A stretch of DNA of 64,000 nt from NCBI RefSeq assembly GCF_013367775.1, contig NZ_CP055157.1:124001-188000 (forward strand), written 5' to 3'. A program made the translations under genes and the position numbers. Below, piece after piece: positions 37,641-46,074 of this stretch (the stretch's first letter is position 1; every line of letters starts with the position of its first letter). The notes beneath the pieces were generated by a model that made no database searches, had not been told where the DNA came from, and saw only the letters and a program-made list of their open reading frames with translations. This stretch comes from Microbulbifer sp. YPW1 (GTDB lineage: Bacteria; Pseudomonadota; Gammaproteobacteria; Pseudomonadales; Cellvibrionaceae).

Positions 37641-37720
37641 CCAAAGAAAAGCACGCAAATCGGCTATTTTTCCCGTAGAATGGCCGCCAGCACAAAAATT
37701 GAACAGATTTTGATCGAAGT

Positions 37721-38272
37721 ATGACGGCATCCAGTAAACCCGCAGCCCCAGTCGAGTCCGCAGCACAGTCAGCCGAGGCCTCCGCCCAGTCTAAAGAGGA
37801 GCGCAGCCGCGCCCTGCGCGATACTCTGGGCGAATTCGCCACCGGTGTCACCGTGGTCACCACGCTGGACGCCAATGGCCAACCGGTGGGAATGACCGTC
37901 AACAGTTTCAATTCCGTCTCCCTCGATCCCGCGCTGATCCTGTGGAGCATTGACCGCAGCTCCCTCAGCTATGCTGCCTTCACCCAGTGTGAACGCTATG
38001 TAGTACATGTGCTGAAAGGCGACCAGCAGCACGTCTCCAACCTGTTTGCCGGCCGCGGCGCCGACAAGTTCGGCCAGGTGAAATGGCATGCCGGTGCGGA
38101 AGGTATTCCCCAGCTCGATGACTGCGCCGCCCTGTTCCACTGTCGCCGCACACAAAATATTGAGGGTGGCGACCACACCATCCTGCTGGGCGAAGTGCTG
38201 GAATTCAGCGCCGGCGGTGGCGAGCCCCTCGTCTTCCATCGCGGCCGCTACCGCGCCCTGGCCGGCGAGTAA
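37721..38272 (+). CDS. Flavin reductase family protein
   Basis: The 183-residue FMN-binding split-barrel protein has an Ala/Ser/Glu-rich 30-residue N-terminus. The conserved core is GEFATGVTVVTTLDANG, MTVNSFNSVSLDP and ending in GRYRALAG. Such proteins reduce free flavin with NAD(P)H for two-component monooxygenases. No partner oxygenase is adjacent. Transcription is separate from the rubredoxin reductase because a terminator lies between. Confidence 0.9.
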   Translation: MTASSKPAAPVESAAQSAEASAQSKEERSRALRDTLGEFATGVTVVTTLDANGQPVGMTVNSFNSVSLDPALILWSIDRSSLSYAAFTQCERYVVHVLKGDQQHVSNLFAGRGADKFGQVKWHAGAEGIPQLDDCAALFHCRRTQNIEGGDHTILLGEVLEFSAGGGEPLVFHRGRYRALAGE

Positions 38273-38279
38273 TGCGCTC

Positions 38280-38311
38280 GGGGGCAGCCACTATCTAGGT
38301 GGCTCTGCCCC
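38280..38311 (+). terminator. Hairpin after the flavin reductase gene
   Basis: GGGGCAGCCAC pairs with GTGGCTCTGCCCC with a 2-base bulge. There is no clear T run, so it may be a weak or Rho-assisted terminator. Confidence 0.5.
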
Positions 38312-38464
38312 GGCAACAAACCTGCCGCTATAAAAATCCCCACTTACAGCCTCAAACAATATAAAAATTTCGACGGATTTCCCGTTGATTAATTGTGTCG
38401 CTGTCACCTCCCAGTCATACTTTTCAGACATCCTTTAGAGGCCTCCGCAACTGTGGACGTCGAG

Positions 38465-39235
38465 ATGCACACTACCGACACCCTCTTCTGCTTTGCCCAC
38501 CGCGGCTATCCCAAGCGGGCCACGGAGAACACCTTGCAGGCCATCACCCACGCCCTCGAATTTGATATCGACGGCGTGGAAATAGACGTGTGGAATGTGG
38601 GTGGCGAGCTGATCGTCAAGCATGACCGTCGTCTCGGCCGGCTACTCGCGGGGCAGGAACTTCTCACCGAGATGGCCCCCGCCGCCCTGCGCCAGATGCT
38701 GCTACCCGGCGGCGAGCAAGTGCCCACCCTCAGGGAAGTACTGGAGCTGGTGGGCAACAACGTACAACTCAATATCGAGCTCAAGGGCCCCAATTGCGCA
38801 GCACTGGCGGCTAAAGAGCTGGAATCCTACATCCGCGACAACGGCGCCACCTACGAACAGTACCTCCTCTCCTCGTTTGATCACCGCCAGATCCACGAAT
38901 GCATGAAACTGATCCCGCAGGTACGCCGCGGCGTCCTCATCGACGGCGTACCGCTGGATCTCGCCGCTTGCGGTGAGCCACTACAGGCCTTTTCCATCCA
39001 CCTGAGCCTGGATTTCGTGTGCCCGGAAATCATCGCCGACGGCCACAGGCGGGGATTCAAAAGCTACGTGTTCACCGTAAACCATCCCCATGATTTGAGC
39101 CTGGTTGCAGCAATGAATGCAGACGGGGTCTTTACGGATGAGCCGCAGCTGATTATGGATTACAACTCGGCGAAGACGGCGGAGGTGATGGCTTTGCAGA
39201 TAGAGCCGGTGGGGAAGCTTAATCAGGCGGGTTAA
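38465..39235 (+). CDS. Glycerophosphodiester phosphodiesterase
   Basis: The 256-residue GDPD barrel enzyme has the catalytic FAHRGYP with His-Arg near the N-terminus, then ENTLQAI and VEIDVW with the metal-binding Glu/Asp, and KHDR. It hydrolyses glycerophosphodiesters to glycerol-3-phosphate and an alcohol. There is no signal peptide with ATG 38465, so it should be cytosolic. A GTG at 38453 and an upstream-open frame are alternatives. It ends in a hairpin shared with the convergent peroxiredoxin-like gene. Confidence 0.9.
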   Translation: MHTTDTLFCFAHRGYPKRATENTLQAITHALEFDIDGVEIDVWNVGGELIVKHDRRLGRLLAGQELLTEMAPAALRQMLLPGGEQVPTLREVLELVGNNVQLNIELKGPNCAALAAKELESYIRDNGATYEQYLLSSFDHRQIHECMKLIPQVRRGVLIDGVPLDLAACGEPLQAFSIHLSLDFVCPEIIADGHRRGFKSYVFTVNHPHDLSLVAAMNADGVFTDEPQLIMDYNSAKTAEVMALQIEPVGKLNQAG

Positions 39236-39247
39236 GGACAACCCGCC
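39226..39247. terminator. Hairpin between convergent GDPD and peroxiredoxin-like genes
   Basis: GGCGGGTT and AACCCGCC form an 8-bp stem with a 6-base loop that contains the GDPD stop codon. It sits 17 bases from the convergent gene's stop. Confidence 0.5.
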
Positions 39248-39263
39248 CCATCATCAGGATTCG

Positions 39264-39923
39264 CTAGCGCGCATCCAGCATTCGAAGCAGCTGGCCCACA
39301 CTGGGACGTGTTTTGTAGTCCTTGGCTACATGCGCCCACTGCACAATACCCGCAGAATCCACCAGGAAAACGCCCGGCGCAGCAATTTTGTGATGATCCT
39401 TACCGGACCAATCCTCCAGCACGATGCCGTAGGTTTTGTACTTCTCCGCGGTGGTATCATCGATTTCCACCACCACATCGAACGCTTCATGCGCCTTGAG
39501 CTCAGGATCTGACAGTACCGGGAAGGGAATCTCATAGGTTGCCTTGGCCATGGCACTGGCATCCGGCTTGTCCACGCTGATCAGCACCGGTGTTACACCG
39601 CGCTTCTCAAACTCCGGCCAGGCTTCAGATAGCTGGCGGATCTGTACATTGCAGTAGGGGCACCAGCCGCCGCGGTAGAACACTACCAGAATGGGAGCGT
39701 GGTCACTCAGCAGGCTCTGCAGGCTCGCCTCTTCGCCCTTATGGGTCATTACCGAAAAGTCCACCGGCTTGTCGCCCGCCTTCAGGCTGGTTTCGACTTT
39801 ACCGAGCTCGGCGCTGCTGGTCTCGGTGAGTTCAGGGAGGTTTTTGGGGAGGGAGATATCCTGAGCCATGGCGGTCAGGCTGAATACACTGAGTAATACA
39901 ACAACTAGCAAAGAAGTATTCAT
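39264..39923 (-). CDS. Secreted peroxiredoxin-like (AhpC/TSA) protein
   Basis: The 219-residue protein has an N-terminal signal peptide ending near AMAQD and a thioredoxin fold with YRGGWCPYCNVQIRQL. The CPYC pair sits where the peroxidatic Cys of bacterioferritin-comigratory-type peroxiredoxins lies. It should act in the periplasm as a thiol peroxidase or reductase. It is the last intact gene before the decayed island on its upstream side. Confidence 0.88.
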   Translation of the reverse strand: MNTSLLVVVLLSVFSLTAMAQDISLPKNLPELTETSSAELGKVETSLKAGDKPVDFSVMTHKGEEASLQSLLSDHAPILVVFYRGGWCPYCNVQIRQLSEAWPEFEKRGVTPVLISVDKPDASAMAKATYEIPFPVLSDPELKAHEAFDVVVEIDDTTAEKYKTYGIVLEDWSGKDHHKIAAPGVFLVDSAGIVQWAHVAKDYKTRPSVGQLLRMLDAR

Positions 39924-39989
39924 TATTTATGGTCCTTATCGCGTTATGGTCGGCTCAGGGGCTTTACATTCATCGACCTTGATCGTTGA

Positions 39990-40877
39990 TCACCTTTCGT
40001 AACGACCAGCCCGGTAATCCAGAATAGTCGATCCGTCCTTAGCCACATCGGCTGGCCATTTGAAGGGTTGGCACTCACTGGACACAATGTACTCACCACC
40101 CGAGTTTGCCTTGGGCTCGTCTACCTCGGACTGCAACTCTGGTTATGGAATCAGACGTATGCTAGAAGTAACATTTTCAATTAAATCGAGCATAGGTTTA
40201 GGGCTGATTCGAGAGTCCTTTTTTTCCTGCCTGCCCACACAGTTCTGCCTATAGTTAAAGCAAATAGATAGTAGTTTATTTTTGGCAACAGGGAAGGAAG
40301 CATAGCGATCTCTACTTTCGGACGTATACCGTTCCTCGATATCGAACTGTACTGCAGGAACTGGAAGAGTAGTGACCGGAACCCAATTGACAGGCCCTTT
40401 ATAGTAAGACGCTAACATTCCCTTATCATAAACAGCATGACCGAGATAGCTGGTCATAAACCCATGAATATCGGTTTCCAGAGCAGTCGGGTAAAGGAAA
40501 TTTATAGCCGAATTAGGGTCAGATAATCCCAAAGCCCGAACGGAAAAGAACACACCACCTTGATAACCAGTACGCCAGGGGCCATAAAATGCCCACTCCC
40601 TTGAACAAATACTTAACTTTTTCCAGCTATCGCTAGGAACAAGATCAGCTCCCAGTGAAGACAGATCGTTTAAATCATATAGCTTCCCAGGAACCAACTG
40701 GTACTGCTCGATTGCCAATCGCCTGCAAGGAGAGTGACGTGGCGCACGAAATTCGAGTGTGCACTGCGGCAATTGAACCAGCGAAGTTTCACACATTTAA
40801 GTGAGGGGGCCACGCGGTATGCATTGTCCGTCATACTTTCGGAGCTCAAGCGAAGAGCACTTAATAATATCCAGCAT
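39990..40877 (-). pseudogene. Decayed hypothetical gene 3 of a disrupted operon (two in-frame TAA codons)
   Basis: Reading one frame from the ATG at 40877 to a TGA at 39990-39992 gives 296 codons broken by TAA at 40797-40799 and TAA at 40143-40145. The longest intact piece is the 217-codon stretch 40143-40796. Sequence on both sides of each stop looks protein-like, for example GGEYIVSSECQPFKWPADV after the second. The ATG overlaps the stop of the preceding frame (TGATG), as in a coupled operon. No family is recognised, and an annotator might accept the 217-residue piece as a gene. Confidence 0.55.
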
Positions 40878-41124
40878 CAGAGCTTGTTCGCGATTTGATC
40901 GTATTTTCTCGGAACCCAGGCTTTTAATGCCTGCTGTCCCAACTTTCCGACTCCGGCCACTGTCGCCACCGCGCCTCCTAAGGCCGTTAAAAAGGCTCCC
41001 GCAGCTGGCCCACTGGCCGCGACTCCAGCCAGCCCCGAGGCGCCAACCACACCCCTAACGCATTGCGCAACGTCGAACCGGCGCAAACGGTATCAGTAGC
41101 CTTGTTTAAAAACGCAAGGAGCAT
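40877..41124 (-). pseudogene. Decayed small Gly/Ala-rich hydrophobic protein, gene 2 of the disrupted operon
   Basis: An ATG at 41122-41124 overlaps the end of gene 1 and opens MLLAFLNKATDTVC and then about 25 codons. A shift of one base near 41050 is needed to continue into a Gly/Ala-rich hydrophobic stretch (about 45 residues) and a basic tail ending RKYDQIANKL at TGA 40877-40879. The span is 248 bases, not a multiple of three, as expected of a frameshifted gene of about 82 codons. The hydrophobic middle suggests one or two membrane helices. Confidence 0.5.
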
Positions 41125-42305
41125 TGCTCATGTCGGCGGCGCTCTTTAACCACCCTTAAGTTATCCCGGTTGCCGATATAATCCAGCATATTGGATTCCT
41201 TGAAATCTCGTTCAATTTCCAGCCCTGATACAGCATGCATTGCCTTCAGCGCCTCGAGGGGAGAGGTAGTCGGCCTAAACAGAAAGGCCGTGTGGTTATT
41301 CAGTTTAAACTTCCTGTCCGCCAGGATTTGCAAGGCCTGCGTGAGAATCGCAGAACCGCCAAACTCGGAGATCCAGCGTACATCATGGATCTCCCGCGCC
41401 ATATACATGCTGCGCGCCAGAAGCAACGCCGACTCGTGCAAGCTATCATCTTTCAGCGGAGCCACCGCTTTCCTGTAATTTAATAGGCCTCCAATGCATT
41501 TTTCTCCCGGCGTAAAATGCAAATCAAAGCCGCCCCCCTGTGTGGACATAATCGTGCGACGACCGCCCGAAGCGATTGACACCGGGCCAAAACAAGAGAG
41601 ACATCTTGCGGCAGCGCCAGCAGCAACCTCGTGACCACGATAGCCAATATCACTAATAGCAACTACGCGCCGTGCCTGTTTCGCGATTTTACCGTCTGTG
41701 TGGCGCTTTGCGCGCCATAGGCCCTCGATTTTCGTAATGTCATAAAGAGCGGGCGCCCTTTGCGCCTCAATCAACTCCCTATAATTCGAGTCCGCCTGGA
41801 AATGGAGCAGCTTGTAGCAATCGTTGGGTAGCTTTTCCGCAGCAACCAAGCACCCAAGTAGAGTCACCACATACTCCTCAGTCCCACCGCGATGTACAGA
41901 ACCTAGTTTGATAAAGATATTACTCTGACTCAAACGGCCCGCCGCCAATTGCTTGATGCTATTAACAGTGATCTGAGCTCAGTAATTGCCCCGATTGGCG
42001 AGCTTTACGAGCTCATTCCAGATGGGTTCAACTTGGGGATTGATGGTGACGCGCTTACCACCTTGCAGCCCGGCGATAAGCTTTTCCGCTCGCGCGGCAG
42101 CGTAGATAAACATTTGACTGAATCCCTTTAACCCCATGTTATTCATGATCCGCCTGTCACTGGCGTAGAGACGAGATTCTAACCTGAGCGCAAAGGTACG
42201 CCTGTAAAACAGGCGTACCGATTAGCGCTCACTATCAACTTCGGTAACGAGAAGCGACCGGACCAAGATAGCCAAGAGACTAACCCACCTCCTAAACTTA
42301 CGCAT
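41106..42305 (-). pseudogene. Decayed hypothetical gene 1 of the disrupted operon (in-frame TGA, probably also TAA)
   Basis: The 280-codon open frame 41106-41948 has only a TTG start. In the same frame an ATG at 42146 runs 55 codons to a TGA at 41979-41981, then the frame continues without a shift. Upstream of 42146 the frame is again open for 25 codons to a TAA at 42222-42224, and before that lies ATG 42305 with a membrane-anchor-like start (MRKFRRWVSLLAILV). The joined product would be about 398 residues. No family is recognised. The ATG 42146 and TGA evidence is firm; the further extension is less sure. Confidence 0.5.
42195..42219 (-). other. 11-bp perfect hairpin within the decayed operon
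   Basis: GGTACGCCTGT and its complement flank a 3-base loop. It may be a remnant terminator or an inserted palindrome. No T run follows on either strand. Confidence 0.4.
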
Positions 42306-42320
42306 ATCTTACACCGGGCG

Positions 42321-42566
42321 TTAATTTCGGTGATTCTTGGCCTTGATGTACAACTGATCTTTCAAGCACGCACGCTGGGTTTTAAGTTCTTTGAAGTGGT
42401 GGTCATCCGTCACGACGCCCCGCTCTTCCAAGCCTCGAATTTCCTTATCTAACTTGTGTTAATTGTCGCGGTCGGACTTGAATTGGATACTATCCTGGAT
42501 CAGGTGGCGGATGCTGTCAGCCAGATCGGGAAATTCGGTTTCCAGGGTGCTGGAGGGAATAGACAT
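42321..42566 (-). pseudogene. DUF465 (YdcH-type) gene interrupted by an in-frame TAA
   Basis: An ATG at 42566, preceded by GAGGAG at good spacing, opens MSIPSSTLETEFPDL, typical of the longer DUF465 proteins. After 35 codons a TAA (42459-42461) interrupts, and the same frame continues HKLDKEIRGLEERGV to a TAA at 42321-42323, giving 82 codons. In the family a Tyr normally precedes HKLD, so the TAA probably arose from a TAT or TAC codon. DUF465 proteins are small helical hairpins of unknown function. Confidence 0.75.
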
Positions 42567-42700
42567 TGCCAGCAACTCCTCAGAATTTGTGCCTCACCCG
42601 CACACTGTAGCGTCCGCTCTCAATACAACCACCGCCCTACCAAAATTTCATATGGCCAGATAAAGGTAAACCACCATACCGCGGACTTTTACTACCACAG

Positions 42701-43438
42701 CTATAGGCTAGTACGCAGAAACAGAAAGCTCGGTAGATTGCGAACAATCCTCATGATCCACGCCCAAAAAAATGGCAAGTAAACCACCGCTTTACCCCGA
42801 TCGATGGCAGCAACCATTCCCTCTGCCACTGATTCGGGCTGAGCCCAAAGCGGACCTTTATCGAAAGCTTTAGTCATTGGAGTATCCACAAATCCCGGCC
42901 GGACATCTAATACATTAACCCCTTTCCCAAAGAGGCGATGGCGTAATCCCGCCAGAAAAACAGAAACCATTGCTTTCGCTGAACCATAAACGTAATTGGA
43001 CTTTCGTCCTCTATCCCCAGCAACACTCGTAATAGCAGCCAGCGTGCCACTACCCTGCTTCTCCAAGCTGTTTGCTAAATGGGTAAGCACCGAGACCGAA
43101 CTCAAGGCATTTACCTCAATTTCTCTGAGCGTAACTTCCACCGAAGACTGGCATGCCTCTTGATCAGGCAATGTACCGTGCGCCAAGATCACGACATCCA
43201 CCTGTTTCATCAGGCTGAACACCCGATCCAAGACGGACTCATGAGAGGAAAACTCTTGTGCATCAAACCGAGCGGAGTAGACCTCCGAAGCGCCACGAAC
43301 GCGCAAATCATCTGTAATTTTCAAGAGCCGACTTTCATCTCTTGCCAATAGGTAAAGTGAATCTCCACGCTTTGCGTAAATTCGTGCGACGGCTGTAGCA
43401 ATGGCTGAGGTTGCACCAATGATTAATACGTTATTCAT
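42701..43438 (-). CDS. DprE2-like decaprenylphosphoryl-2-keto-ribose reductase (SDR)
   Basis: The 245-residue SDR has cofactor loop GATSAIATAVA (8-18), Ser 138 and the YxxxK pair Y151/K155, and a hydrophobic Trp/Phe-rich C-terminus that could touch the membrane. It starts two bases after the DprE1-like gene stops. With DprE1 it would epimerise polyprenyl-phospho-ribose to polyprenyl-phospho-arabinose by reducing the 2-keto intermediate. Assignment rests on family, context and order (GtrA-DprE1-DprE2 as in mycobacteria). Confidence 0.85.
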   Translation of the reverse strand: MNNVLIIGATSAIATAVARIYAKRGDSLYLLARDESRLLKITDDLRVRGASEVYSARFDAQEFSSHESVLDRVFSLMKQVDVVILAHGTLPDQEACQSSVEVTLREIEVNALSSVSVLTHLANSLEKQGSGTLAAITSVAGDRGRKSNYVYGSAKAMVSVFLAGLRHRLFGKGVNVLDVRPGFVDTPMTKAFDKGPLWAQPESVAEGMVAAIDRGKAVVYLPFFWAWIMRIVRNLPSFLFLRTSL

Positions 43439-43440
43439 AA

Positions 43441-44742
43441 TTACAGCCCTAGTCGGATAGATTGTATGGAATTGAATATATTATCGGCACCCCATTGCCT
43501 CCTAAGCTGCGAGAAGGACTCCCAGCCAGGGTAACTTGCCTGAAAAATGGATTTTGACATACGAGCGTCCTTAGCAAGATAAATCCTGCCACCCAAACCG
43601 ACTACAACATCGTCGAGTTCATCCAGCAAGGCAAAAACCTCGGGCGAACGTTTCAGGTCAAGTGCCAGGGTATACCCCTCCATTGGGAATGAAAGGTAGT
43701 TGCTATTCTCCTCACCAAACAACTTCAGAACCGCGAGAAATGACCCTCTCTTAGACGCAGCAAGGCGATTTAAAATAACTGTCAGACCTTCAATACCCGC
43801 TTTACGGGGAATCACAAACTGGTACTGCAAGAAGCCGTCAGACCCATACAGACGATTCCAGTTGCGTACACCATCTAAAGGATAGAAATAGGGCTCATAA
43901 GAGACTAGCGATCGGGACTTGGCTTTTGTCACTCGATGGTAATAGACGCTATTGAACGCCTGCATTGTGACTCCATTTAGAAATAAGCCAGGCACATCGA
44001 AGGGAACTGACAGCCTAGCCTTGCATCCGGTTTGCAACCCTCCATCATCTGCGTGCTCACCTAGCATAATGAGTGAGCGCCCCAAACCCTTACCGGTTGA
44101 CAGGCAATCAATCCACGCAACCGAGTAGGTTGCTGAACGATGAATATCGAGCGCCTCTACAGTTTCTGCAATATTTTTCGTTTTAATGGTCGTGGCTTGG
44201 ATAAAGCTACTGGAGATTCGCTTCAGCCGAATTTCCACCTCCAAGATAAAACCGGTCAACCCCATTCCACCGCAAGTAGCACAAAACAGCTCGGCATTCG
44301 AAGTTTTTGAGCACTCGACAATACCATTGGCAGTTGCAATAGTGATTGACTGAACAAATTCAGAAAAACAACCGTCAATATGATGGTTTTTCCCGTGAAC
44401 ATCGCTTGCTACCGCCCCACCAACCGTCACATACTTGGTGCCAGGTGTCACAGGAAGAAACCAGCCTTCTGGAACAATTAACTCTAGAACGGATGCCAAG
44501 CTTACACCGGCTGCGCAACGCAAAATGCCAGTCTGTTTATCAAAGTACCGAAAGTAATCGAGATAAGCAGAGTGGACCGCTGTTGGGGCGAGAGCACTAT
44601 CGCCGTAACTTCTACCCAGCCCCCTCCCTATAAGAGGCCCACTACCATGCGCCTCAATAAGCTTCATTACACATTCATCGCCAACCGGGAATTCAGGGAG
44701 AGAATCTATAACTGGGTAACGCCCCCAGCCACTGAGCTTCAC
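43441..44742 (-). CDS. DprE1-like decaprenylphosphoryl-ribose 2-oxidase (FAD-dependent)
   Basis: The 433-residue VAO-type flavoprotein has RGLGRSYGDSA (40-50), TVGGAVASDVHGKNHH (106-121), and a C-terminal part ending RIYLAKDARMSK, where K391 matches the conserved substrate-site Lys of mycobacterial DprE1. The residue equivalent to the mycobacterial inhibitor-target Cys (C387) is Ala 360 here (GYTLALDL). It oxidises the 2'-OH of polyprenyl-phospho-ribose. It overlaps the GtrA gene by four bases (ATGA). Confidence 0.88.
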   Translation of the reverse strand: MKLSGWGRYPVIDSLPEFPVGDECVMKLIEAHGSGPLIGRGLGRSYGDSALAPTAVHSAYLDYFRYFDKQTGILRCAAGVSLASVLELIVPEGWFLPVTPGTKYVTVGGAVASDVHGKNHHIDGCFSEFVQSITIATANGIVECSKTSNAELFCATCGGMGLTGFILEVEIRLKRISSSFIQATTIKTKNIAETVEALDIHRSATYSVAWIDCLSTGKGLGRSLIMLGEHADDGGLQTGCKARLSVPFDVPGLFLNGVTMQAFNSVYYHRVTKAKSRSLVSYEPYFYPLDGVRNWNRLYGSDGFLQYQFVIPRKAGIEGLTVILNRLAASKRGSFLAVLKLFGEENSNYLSFPMEGYTLALDLKRSPEVFALLDELDDVVVGLGGRIYLAKDARMSKSIFQASYPGWESFSQLRRQWGADNIFNSIQSIRLGL

Positions 44743-45143
44743 GAGCCACCTCTAATGACAAAAACGAACCGCTTGTCGAGTTGGTACTTCATAAAATACC
44801 CAATGCCCAACCCTATAACTCCGCCCAGATAACGCATAGGCTTTGACTGGAAGACGAGGTCAAAAGCAAACTCCGCCCCCCAGAAAATGACAGTCGTAAA
44901 CACACCCATTACGGCATATAGCGTAAACAGGCGAGCATCCTGGTGAACGCTAACCCCCTCAATGCGAAAAATATAGCGTTTGTCGAGATAATACTTGACC
45001 AGCAATCCCACAATGGTCCCTACGAGTATAGAAAAGGGAATGGAATAAGCCCCCGCGTAGACTCGCAGGCTGAATTCTTGGCTACAAATATTGATTAAGG
45101 TAGCGAGGGCCGCGAAAATCGTGTAGCTTAAGGCGATTCGCAT
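44739..45143 (-). CDS. GtrA family membrane protein
   Basis: The protein of about 134 residues has four membrane segments and the repeated GtrA tails KYYLDKRYIF and KYQLDKRFVF at the ends of the second and fourth helices. GtrA proteins are linked to flipping or presenting polyprenyl-phosphate sugars; the mycobacterial neighbour of dprE1 is of this family. ATG 45143 is chosen; a TTG at 45176 is in frame but would leave only two bases before the divergent UbiA gene start. Neither has a good ribosome-binding site. Confidence 0.85.
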   Translation of the reverse strand: MRIALSYTIFAALATLINICSQEFSLRVYAGAYSIPFSILVGTIVGLLVKYYLDKRYIFRIEGVSVHQDARLFTLYAVMGVFTTVIFWGAEFAFDLVFQSKPMRYLGGVIGLGIGYFMKYQLDKRFVFVIRGGS

Positions 45144-45178
45144 ATTAGAACTATAAGTTATTGATTTAGGGGGCAATT

Positions 45179-46066
45179 TTGCTGAATTCTACGGCATTAA
45201 CAGGGGGAAAGAAATGGCTTTCGCCCGGCCTCATTACACTCATGCGACCCAAGCAGTGGATCAAGAACACCTTTGTTTTACCCCCACTGATATTCTCCGG
45301 TCAATTTTTAAACGAAAGCGCAATACTCCAGGCGCTGCTGGCAGTGGCCCTGTTCTGTATCGCCTCCTCCGCTACTTACATTATCAATGACTATCAGGAC
45401 ATAGAGCGCGACCGGAAACATCCGATCAAGTCACTAAAGCGGCCACTGGCATCCGGACAAGTATCCAAACGCCAGGCGCTGATCTTGCTCACTCTCCTGT
45501 GCAGCGTTCTCACTTGGGGCTTTGTCCTTATCCCAAGTGTCGTTAGCATTATTGCCGGCTACCTGGTGTTAAACCTTGCCTACACCTTCTACCTCAAACA
45601 CCAACCGGTGCTGGATATCTTCACAATCGCTATTGGTTTTGTGCTGCGGGTCTACGCGGGAGCTATGGCAATAGACGTGCCAGTCTCCCCCTGGATGTTT
45701 ACCACTACTTTATGCTTGGCCCTGTATCTTGCCGCAATCAAGCGGCGGCAAGAGCTCGCACAGAGCGGCAGTGAAGGAAGAAATGTACTCCAGTACTACA
45801 CCATTCCACTGATTGATCGCTATGCAGAGATGGCCGCTGTCGGCGCCCTCCTGTTTTACAGCCTGTTCGTCATGAACGAGCGCCCCGAATTAGTTATCAC
45901 TGTCCCACTCGTGATCTTTGGACTATTTCGATACTGGTTTGTAGTTGAAAGCCGAAACGAGGGTGAATCCCCTACTGACGTTCTGTACTCGGACAAACAA
46001 CTGATCGTTACGGTATTACTCTGGGGAGTCGCTAGCACTGCTGCGCTCTGGCCCGCGGGAGCATAG
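45179..46066 (+). CDS. UbiA-type decaprenyl-phosphate phosphoribosyltransferase
   Basis: The 295-residue integral membrane prenyltransferase-fold protein has the opening RPKQWIKN (23-30), the metal-binding NDYQDIERDRKHP (70-82), RPLASG, and LKHQ later. These match mycobacterial Rv3806c, which joins PRPP to decaprenyl phosphate, better than UbiA of ubiquinone synthesis. It starts at TTG 45179 with AGGGGG five bases upstream. It is the first committed step toward polyprenyl-phospho-arabinose and is encoded divergently from the GtrA-DprE1-DprE2 genes. Confidence 0.88.
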   Translation: MLNSTALTGGKKWLSPGLITLMRPKQWIKNTFVLPPLIFSGQFLNESAILQALLAVALFCIASSATYIINDYQDIERDRKHPIKSLKRPLASGQVSKRQALILLTLLCSVLTWGFVLIPSVVSIIAGYLVLNLAYTFYLKHQPVLDIFTIAIGFVLRVYAGAMAIDVPVSPWMFTTTLCLALYLAAIKRRQELAQSGSEGRNVLQYYTIPLIDRYAEMAAVGALLFYSLFVMNERPELVITVPLVIFGLFRYWFVVESRNEGESPTDVLYSDKQLIVTVLLWGVASTAALWPAGA

Positions 46067-46074
46067 ATATCACA

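Noticed and set aside
41949..42131. 60-codon plus-strand frame between the decayed genes
   Set aside because: The opposite strand in the same interval is in frame with gene 1 of the decayed operon and reads like real protein.
42456..42782. 108-codon plus-strand frame
   Set aside because: It is antisense to the DUF465 pseudogene and the end of the DprE2-like gene.
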